Below, piece by piece: positions 55,901 through 64,000 of a stretch of 64,000 bases of DNA. Numbering within the stretch: position 1 is the stretch's first letter; each line of letters starts with the position of its first letter. The translations under genes were made by a program, and so were the position numbers. The notes under the pieces were generated by a model. That model had not been told where the DNA came from and made no database searches. It saw only the letters and a list, made by a program, of their open reading frames with translations. The stretch comes from Pithys albifrons albifrons (taxonomy: Eukaryota > Chordata > Aves > Passeriformes > Thamnophilidae): NCBI RefSeq assembly GCF_047495875.1, contig NC_092463.1:34847724-34911723 (forward strand). Reading direction: 5' to 3'.

Positions 55901-58661
55901 TGCTATATAAGCTGTGATCATACCTCTGTGTGACTGTGATGTGAACCTTAAGGGATTAGATGGATTTTGTCCAGTTGAACTGTCCCTAAATCAGTTTGTT
56001 TCCTTAATTTAGTTCATGCTACAGCTGTGTAGGGAGTTGTGCTGCAGCAAGGCTGGAAAGATACACCATTCATGAATATGTTGCTTTTGATTTTTTTTTT
56101 TAAGGGACTATAAAAGAATAAATTTTTAAAATCTTGACTCATGAACTACTCATGTCTGTGGTAATACATGGGAGATTCACAGAGAATGTGTGGGAGTTTT
56201 TAGGTATAGCAAGTATACTTAATATTATAGGAATGCTTATAATTAATTGTATTTATTATCCCATTTTTGGAGAATCATGAACAAGGAAACAGCCAAATGG
56301 TCTTTACCAAAGATAATAATGTTAAAATGTGTGAGGGTTCACTTTGTACTTACTTATTTCTAGCCTTTTCCCACCATTGCTGGTTTTATACTGCTCATGG
56401 ATGAGTGATGTTTTTAGCTTCATGCGTGCTAGTATCTCTGTCGAGAATTAAGGTGACATAGAGCATACTGTATTTTCATTCCTACCTAAATAATACCAAA
56501 TTAAGAAATTAATATCTAATCTGGCATTAACCTTGCTAATAAAGAGCCTGATGGAGTTAGAAGAGCTGAGCTGGAATTGTTTTACCACTGGTGTTCTCCC
56601 AAGTACTGATTGTAGGCAGTGCCTGGCTAAGCTGATCCTACACTGTTTTGTCCATTTTAGTTTTACATGCCCAAAGCAACAGTTTTTTGCCTTTTCCCCT
56701 GCAAAGAGTTTATGCTTTTTGAGCTTTTGCTGTGCATACTGACTGTGGGAAGTGTCTGCTGACACCTGGGGGAAATACACAAAGCAAAGTGCCTTTAATT
56801 GCTTCTGGAACAGTACAGAGAATTGTTTAGACTAGACTTGCTTTTCTGATTTGTGCTTAGAGACAGAGCTGACCTCTGCCAGAACTACAAAGAGCACCCA
56901 GCTGAGACTGTTAACATCTCTTAGGAAACTATTCAGGAACGAGCCTAGCTCACTGCCCAGTGCTGTAGTGATTACAGTAAATCCTCATCTTCTGCTGACT
57001 TCAGCAGGGTGTTTGCAGAAAGCAAATTCTAATGGGACCTCATACCCCAAAGAATGCAAAACATGTATTGAAATCTACTCGTCATAATAGCCGTTTTCTT
57101 TAACATCTTTCATTTATAATACCTCAAACATATGTTTTTCCCTGAAAACAGGACATGTGTGAGTGCTCTGCTTGAGCAAAGTGTGAGGAAGAGAAAGCTC
57201 TGTGCCACCTCTAGTAAAAGCAGCAGTGCCTTCTTGTCTTTTGTCTTGGGCACTGTAATCTCATGTAGTAGGACAAGTCAGATACCATTGCAGAGCTGTG
57301 CTCCACTCTCTGCACTTGCCACTGTCCGTTATTTCCCCAATCCTTTTATCAACTGAAGAATTGATACAATGATTTACATTACTGTTTCAAACATTGCCCT
57401 TGCAGACTGTATCATGGGCATTGCTACAGTTTCTGTTGTTGTTTGTTGCATCTGTGTAGCTCTTATCTCGATCTTTACCTCCTTTTATTTGGCATCCTTT
57501 CCTTCTTCTGTGAATCATGTATGTTGCCCTGTGTCCACTCTGCTTCTGAGATAGCAAAGGTACCTACTCCCCATCCTCTCTGTTGCTGGATAGGTGTGGC
57601 TCTAAAAAGAGATACAGTGCACTATCACTCCATGTACTTCATTGAAAAATGTTAATTGTTTTAAATTATGTGTGTTTATTTTATCACTGGTGAAGAGCAT
57701 GTGAGACACTGCAGAACAGATACCTGAGTTACAGCCCTACAGCTCCTGTGGGTAAGTTTGGTCTAGGTCCAGTGCATACACAGTTACATCACAAATGCAG
57801 GTGCATTAATTAGCAGAGTCTGGTCTAGAAACTACATATTTACTACAACAAGGAACAAAGTCTCTCTTTCTACTTTTAGGCACAGCACTGTAGGTAGGAC
57901 ATATAAACAATACAGCTCTCTAATTCTTAGAAAGCTAGCAAGAGTGCATCTCAAAAGCAGCCTGTACCTGTACAAGGGTCACAGAAGAGCACTAACTTAG
58001 AGGGAGCCACAACCTGAAGTAAAAGGCTATGCGAGTCCCTACAAATGTTAGCTGATCTTGAAGCCAGATAGAAAACGGCTACTGGTTTTTGACTTTCTCC
58101 CAAACTGCCTATTTAAGAAAGAAGTATTTTTTTTTTGGCAGAGATGGGGGAGGGCTGTTATTTATAAATACAAATGAAGTACAGACTGATGGCTACAGCA
58201 GCCAAATCGCAGAAGCACTCACTGCTGCTTCTCAAAATGGCTGCTGCTCTGGTCTGTGCTTCGAGGGCAATAACCTGCTTTATCTGACACTGCAGGCAGA
58301 ACCCAGCTTCCCCTCCCAGCTCACAGGCCCCAGATCTCTGCTATCTTTCACCAAGCTTAGGGACTTGTTGACTATGCAGAGGTAATTTTTTCTTCTCACC
58401 TTTGGCATCTCTTGGATGCCACACATCATCCCTTGGCAGCATACTGCTGCTTAGAAGCTGCTAGCTAGATTATTTTGAACAACAGAAAATACTTTGACAT
58501 TTAAGTATATAATCATCTTTTTACTGTTTTGTTGGTAATGCTGTTTACTTTGATCTTAGTTATCCTTTAACCAGCATCAGTGTGCCTGAGATCTGTGCCT
58601 CAGTTTTAAGAGGTTACGTTTGTTATTTGAGATGTGCTTTAACGTGCTGAAGATAGAGGCT
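52925..58661. other. unique sequence, no gene recognised
   Basis: AT-rich sequence with short ORFs. 54000-54180 is somewhat richer in CpG (GGCGTTTGG, AAGCGCC), but no element or exon can be named. Confidence 0.5.
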
Positions 58662-58681
58662 CTGAGATCCTGGGATCTCAG
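58662..58681. repeat. inverted repeat, 9-bp arms, 2-base loop
   Basis: CTGAGATCC (58662-58670) and GGATCTCAG (58673-58681) are exact reverse complements around TG. It is more GC-rich than the other hairpins in the window. Confidence 0.95.
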
Positions 58682-60849
58682 GTCTGAGAAACTTCCAGGA
58701 AACAAGAGCAACCCTGAAATGCTGATGGAATGTTTCAATCAAGTGAAGGACAGAACAAAAACTGTGTAAGTGGTGGAAAGGGAACTTGATTGTTCAACAT
58801 CTTGTTTTTATAATGGCAGTAAGGAACTTAGAAAGTGTTGCATCATTTTAATTTTGAATGTACTACAGCTATGAAAGGTAGCCTTTTACTTGGTGCTTGT
58901 TCTGTGTACAAGTAGGTGTAGGAGAATGCACAGTAACCTAAAAGTGCTTGGCAAAGAGTTTGTAACACATTCATAACCAAATACAGTTACACCGTGGAGT
59001 ACACTTGCAGAATCTGTTACCGTATGGAAAAAGTTTCCCATACCCAACTAGGGAACATATTCAAGCCATTTCAGCCACATAATGGAAATGAATGTACATC
59101 AGAGGTCAATGCCCTAAATATTTTGTGCCAGAAGTTCTTAGAGGTGGTATTTATATGAAATATGCATTATCTGAAACATGTTTATAAATATGTCTGATAA
59201 CTCTACACAGCATTTCTACTTGTGGAAGCTCTTATAATAACATGCCCCAGGGTTTCATTCTCCTTGTCCCAGCTTCATCGGGGTTTTTTTATTTTCTTTA
59301 TAATTCATTTAATTGCCTAACACTGCCAACTTAAGTTTTGTACCTTTTTCTTGCTGTCTTTTGTTCTTCTCTGCCCCTCCCCCTCCCAAATTATTGCAAG
59401 TCATTGTGCACTAAATATAGTTCTGCTTTCTGCTTTCCAGATGCTGAGAGCTTGGCTGACATCCTTATAGCATTCCAGCCTAATTCTCTCTCTGTCATAC
59501 ACACAGACAGCTATTCAAAGCAAATTTATTGAGTTCAATGTATCAAGAAAATCCCCATAGTTCTCTCTGTAGAATAGTGATTAAAGTTTAGTAAAATTTT
59601 CTAATGTTAAATTTTTGCTGGCTTTATACTCAATTGCTGCACCCCATATTCATTGCAGTGATGGCCCAATATATGGTTCTCACTGGTTTTTCATAAAAGA
59701 TTTAATCTATGCAAAAAATCCCACTGTGCACTTCAATTATTTAGGTCTGATTTAGCCAGGCAAATTTCACTTTATGTGCAACTGCAGTACACTGGAATAT
59801 CAGGGTCAGCTTCAGGGATGTTTTAGCTCAAAATGTCCAAGTTCCACATCAAAAGTCAGAGGAGTGGAGAAGTATACACACGTTTGAGCCACAGCTGCAG
59901 AGGCAGTTCTGATGTGATTAGAAACTTATTACAGCTATCCAAAGCAATGCTAATTTTCAGGAATATTAACTTTCTACTCTCTTTCTTTTGTGAGCTGGTG
60001 CTGGTATCCTCATAAGAGCTGCCCACCAGGCAAGAGACTGTTTTGGTAACGATCAAGTAGTTCCTATTAGGGTATGGAGTATTCCTAGCTTATAAAGCAG
60101 TTTGGACTAACTAAAGGTACAGAACAAATCTGTAGTTTTCATTTATCAACAATTAGTAGCACCTTGCACCAGTGCAGTATTTTTTAATTGGAAGGATTCT
60201 AATTTAAGATCCATACTTACACTGAAATCTGCTAGAACCAATGTATTTGGAACCTTTATGAACTCTTGAAATGCAGCTGTTTAGGGCTGGAAGTGAGGAC
60301 ATTGCTGTGATTCATCAAAATTGCAGTAGGAATTGATTGGAAGAGCCTATTTACCCTGAAGATGGGGCTGTACCAGCACAGTGAGCAATCCTGATTGGTG
60401 CTTTGGCATGCTACTTTGATACAAATGCAAAGCACTGTTAGTTTTGAGATTTGGTAATACACCAGGATTAAATTTCTCTGCAGTTTTTTGTAAAATTCCT
60501 CAAATCTGTGTTGACTATGGCTTCTTCTCCCTCCAGACAGCACTTTATTCCCCCTCAGCATATTGCCGTGGAGAAGACTGAGCTTTGTCCCACCACTAAC
60601 CCACTTCCTGCAGCATCTGCTCCTTAGAATTGCAACTGCCTTGCTAGCAGTGAGATGGGCTGGGAAAAACAGAGGACTCTGGCTCTCTGCCATTGCTTAA
60701 TTTCCATGATGCTTACTTAATGTCATAAATATACAAAGCCTACAAAACATTGGCAAAGTTGTGAGGCCAGATAAAATCTGGTTCCTGGGACCTGTGCAAT
60801 GCACTATGTGCTCTCTAGGGCTGATTAGAAGCAGCTTCCCTGGAGGTTT
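58682..60849. other. unique sequence, no gene recognised
   Basis: A 145-codon minus-strand frame (60256-60693) has no family resemblance. Nothing else is recognised. Confidence 0.5.
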
Positions 60850-61090
60850 TCAGCCCTTGGGATTCCAGAGGAACTGTGATCCCAGGTGCTGCTCCCACGT
60901 CTGCCTGGCAGCAGCTTGCACATAAATATTAATATCAGCCCGTGACTAGCTGTACATCCACTCCCAAAGAGGCCGCAACAACCCCCACCCAGAATCTCTC
61001 GCAGTACAAGGAGCACGTCATTCAAAACAGAAAATAGCTGCAGTTCAGCACATGGTTGGCGGGAAAGGATCATGCAGGATATGTTACAGA
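60850..61090. other. candidate conserved regulatory block with E2F-like site
   Basis: ATATTAATAT at 60926-60935 is a palindrome. CpG-containing words (GAGGCCGCAAC, TCTCGCAG) follow, and TTGGCGGGAAA at 61056-61066 fits an E2F-type site. The texture differs from the AT-rich flanks and no repeat explains it. Motif-based inference only. Confidence 0.28.
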
Positions 61091-62329
61091 AGCTGTCCTG
61101 GCATCCCAGTCTGCTGAAGGCTGGCTGGGGAAGGGGTGGGGGAGGCTGAAGGCTATGGCTGTTCCCAGAGCCTAACAAGGAGCCACATTGTTCCTCAGCC
61201 TATCGGTTGGTTTCTGATTTACCCGCAGCCAATGCACTATGATCAGATCACAGCTGGCTCAAAGATATGCTTTCCAGTGCATTTAGTGCTTGGAGCAGCC
61301 CCAGGTTTCAGGAACACATGGTGAGGAGGAGGGTACAGCTGTGAGACAGAGAAGGGAGCTTACTTTTACCTTCCTTCAAGCTGAGTTTTTCTTTAATAAT
61401 TTGATTGTGTTAACAGCATTCCAGGTTGTAAAGTTAATTTGGAGCCTAACTAGGTCTGGGTGAAGGGCAGACAGAGGGAAAGGAGTGTGGAAGTGGCAAT
61501 GGATGCTTGCACGTCTGCATGCCCCCCACCAGCACTGACTCTCTCACTGGTCAGCTCTGCAACTGCTCCTGACAGATCATAGGTGAATCCCTAGTACTCA
61601 GCCTGTGTCATCTTTCTGCTTAGAGCTCGCAGATAGCTTTGTTTGTCTCTATCCTACCTAGAGGTTATGTAGCTGCTACATACCAGTGGGGTGTATCTGG
61701 CAGTGGCTGAGCTTCCTTGAATGTGAGCAGGGACTGACCTCACAGCAAGAGATGGGAATGTCCTGAGTGTGCCTGGGGACAGAGCTGGACTTCAGTTCCA
61801 GGCAGACCTTTTCATTTATCATTGCAACACAGTGCTTCTGAGTGATTCCTGACTTTTTTGTTCCAATTTCCTGTTAAACAATAACACACAATTCCTCACC
61901 TCCTATCCTAAGCTTCCCTATGTTTTGTAAACCGTTTTGCTGTTTCACCTGGGAGTAGCTGCAATTCAGGGAGGAATGAAGTGGTGCCCACCTGTTTACT
62001 GGTCCTTAAAGCAAATCTGTAATCTCCTTGTCATCCCCAAAGTCCATCACTTCCCAGCAGGAATTTTCATCTTTCCTTCCCTGTCTTCCAGAACCAAACT
62101 GAGAAAGGCAGATAGATGCAAGGTGCATGTGCTGCCATCTCTGCTCCACTGCTACACTGCAGAATGTCAGTACTAAACTACATCTTGTCAGGGAAATCTG
62201 CAGCTCTCTACCTACAGCCTATACTTTGTAGGCCTATAAGTACTTCAATGCTTGAGAAAGTTGATCCGTTAATCAACAAAGGTAATAAGCCAACTTTTTT
62301 CTCCTTCCCCTTACAGGGCCCAATTCTAT
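61091..62329. other. unique sequence, no gene recognised
   Basis: Nothing recognised. Confidence 0.5.
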
Positions 62330-62600
62330 AAGGAGTCATAGAAGTTAAACATTGGAAAATACCTGCAGTGTAATTGAGCCCACCTCCTAGTAGTGTGGGG
62401 GTGTTCTCAGATTTTTGTTGCTGTCTCCCTGGTTTTAAACAATCTCTGCAGCATGATTTGTGCATTACCTTGAAATATTATGCTCAGCCTAACACATCCC
62501 AACATCTTGAAGATTTTCCTGATCTAAATGGTTCCTCTAAAAATTGATCCAGTTTCTTTCAGTTAAACCTTTCCTCTTCTGCAGCCTGGTTTGTTCTGCT
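62330..62600 (-). mobile_element. possible old CR1/L3-type LINE 3' end
   Basis: AGTCATAGAAGTTAAACATT, then GGAAAATACCTGCAG and AATTGAGCCCACCTCC, follow the layout of a CR1-type 3' end in reverse complement (CATAGAAT..., TTGGAAGGGACCT, GAGTCCAAC). The next 200 bp are compatible with an eroded 3' UTR and C-terminal part, but I can support only the first 70 bp directly. Confidence 0.4.
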
Positions 62601-64000
62601 GAAAAAAACCAATTCCCTTTTCCTTTAAAGGGGCTATTGGAACAGCCAGTCTATTTGGCTCAGCTGCAGTCTGATCTCATTTCTCAACCCCACCCTTCCT
62701 TTTCTGTGAGAAGGAGGGGCAGATTTCATATTTTTCCTTTAAGCTGAGCTATGAAAAGGAGCTGTTTGCCAGAATCTTTCACCTTGGCTGTATACCCTCA
62801 CAGATGTTTTCAACAGCATAAACAAAGCAGCAAAGAATGTTGGGGCATGAGGGAGTCACAGTAGTTGGGATGGGAGAGATCAGGCTGGAGAATTACAGCT
62901 CTGGCCGCTTGGCTGTAGTTTGCCTTTCAGAAATGTACAAGAGCTGCTCCCACTGCTAAAGGAGCAGAGGCAGCTGTAAAATCATCCACAGCTTGATTTA
63001 ACATGAGCATTCAGTCATGCAGTGTAAGCATATGTAATGCACACGTCAATGTAGCATGTGTGCAAATTAAGAATAGTGATAAATCTGGATGGTAAGACCA
63101 AGGTCTCAGCTCTTCTTCAGCCATCTCCCTGATCAGAGGCAGATGGTGCCAGCCATTGCAACTGGGAGAATAGGAGGAATTGTGGGAAGAGCTGTGTTGT
63201 ACATTATGCCCTACAAGTGGCTTCATGCTCCAGGGCTGAAATTGTACTGTTAGTAGGGTCCAGAACTTTCTGAGTTTTACCATAGGCTTTGCCAGCTCCA
63301 AGTCCTACTGACTACAGTTGTGTCAATGAAACAGAGTATATAGGTCTTGAGTACCACAGTGTCATCATGTAAGAGAATTTGCTGGAGCAAGTGAAACATC
63401 CTGAATTTTGTTGGAGCACAATCCCACTTCATCTATTCGGCTCTATTTTTGAACAACTAAAATGTTCAGAAGTCTCTGTAGGTTCCAGCTGCAGATTTTA
63501 AAGGGAAACCATTTGAAGGAAATAGAGGCAGGAATCATTAGGACTGACTGCTTATATGAAAAGGAGGAGATGCTCTTCTAAAACAAGTATTTAACTGATT
63601 GAGTACAATGCATAGCCATGAGTTCAGTACAGGTTCTGACAGCAGGAGATAGTGGCAGTGATGTGACTGTTCACCTAAGTCTGTCTATGACTCAATACTG
63701 CTTTGGGCCATTGGAAAGTTTTTTACTATAAACACAATCAGTTCTTCTTTAGGAACCTTGAAAGGAAACTCATAAGGACCAATGTAAACCACCTGGTGCA
63801 GATGAAAAACATCAGGAATATGGGCAATACTTAAACAACTGAAGGCTTAGGAGGGAGCCTCAAAATCTCTCCTGTCCTTACATATGCATCACAAAGAACA
63901 TATTGGTTGTGTTTGAGTATGTCCCAGAGGATCAGTTTGTGAGCCCTCCTGCATATTCTGGTGGATAGAGAGGCACTGAAACAAAGGAGACCATGTCTGG
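62601..64000. other. unique sequence, no gene recognised
   Basis: AT-rich with short ORFs. No exon or repeat is recognised up to the window end. Confidence 0.5.

Noticed and set aside
1..64000. CRISPR arrays, phage, operons, plasmid origins or endogenous retrovirus
   Set aside because: No regularly spaced repeats, no dense ORFs, and no LTR or gag/pol/env-like frames; the only polymerase present is of the CR1 LINE type.
1..64000. Known microRNA seeds and snoRNA boxes
   Set aside because: Visual search for a handful of conserved microRNAs gave no match with a supporting hairpin; a structure scan could not be run.

Overview
The window is vertebrate nuclear DNA, most likely from a bird, with a non-avian reptile as the second choice. 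The basis is the repeat content. It holds several copies of CR1, the dominant LINE of birds and reptiles, including the typical CR1 3' end built from short ATTCTATG-like units. It has few other recognisable transposons, some very old MIR-type SINE relics, and strand-asymmetric AAAC/TTTG low-complexity tracts. There are no operons, no dense ORFs and no prokaryotic signals. I recognise no host protein-coding exon, rRNA, tRNA or known microRNA. The window reads as intergenic sequence or one very long intron.

Layout. 1-8630 is unique sequence with a perfect 30-bp palindrome (4102-4131), two MIR-like SINEs in the same orientation (about 4815-5015 and 5595-5780) and a possible old DNA-transposon relic (about 6555-6850). 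8631-11690 is the main feature: a 5'-truncated but well preserved CR1 on the minus strand. It keeps an open 655-codon reverse-transcriptase segment, an endonuclease segment broken by one stop and one 4-bp insertion, and the last ~30 codons of ORF1. 11690-18597 is unique sequence with low-complexity tracts and a conserved-looking block near 16.1-16.5 kb. 18598 to about 20070 is an older, frame-broken CR1, also on the minus strand. 20070-64000 is mostly unique sequence with short CR1 fragments (22.7, 27.4, 36.1 and 62.3 kb), more MIR-like relics (25.1, 35.6, 45.7 kb), homopolymer and G-rich tracts, and motif-dense blocks at 28.5-30.6 kb and 60.85-61.1 kb that look like candidate conserved non-coding elements.

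How the parts work together. The only coding capacity I can support belongs to CR1: endonuclease and reverse transcriptase for target-primed reverse transcription, plus the tail of the ORF1 esterase. This copy cannot be autonomous because ORF1, the promoter and an unbroken ORF2 are missing. Five of the six CR1 pieces lie on the minus strand. That would fit an intron of a plus-strand gene, but the sample is small.

I found no previously undescribed biological system. The items most worth a second look are the palindrome with its neighbouring hairpin, the well preserved CR1 ORF2, and the motif-rich blocks, which need cross-species alignment to judge.
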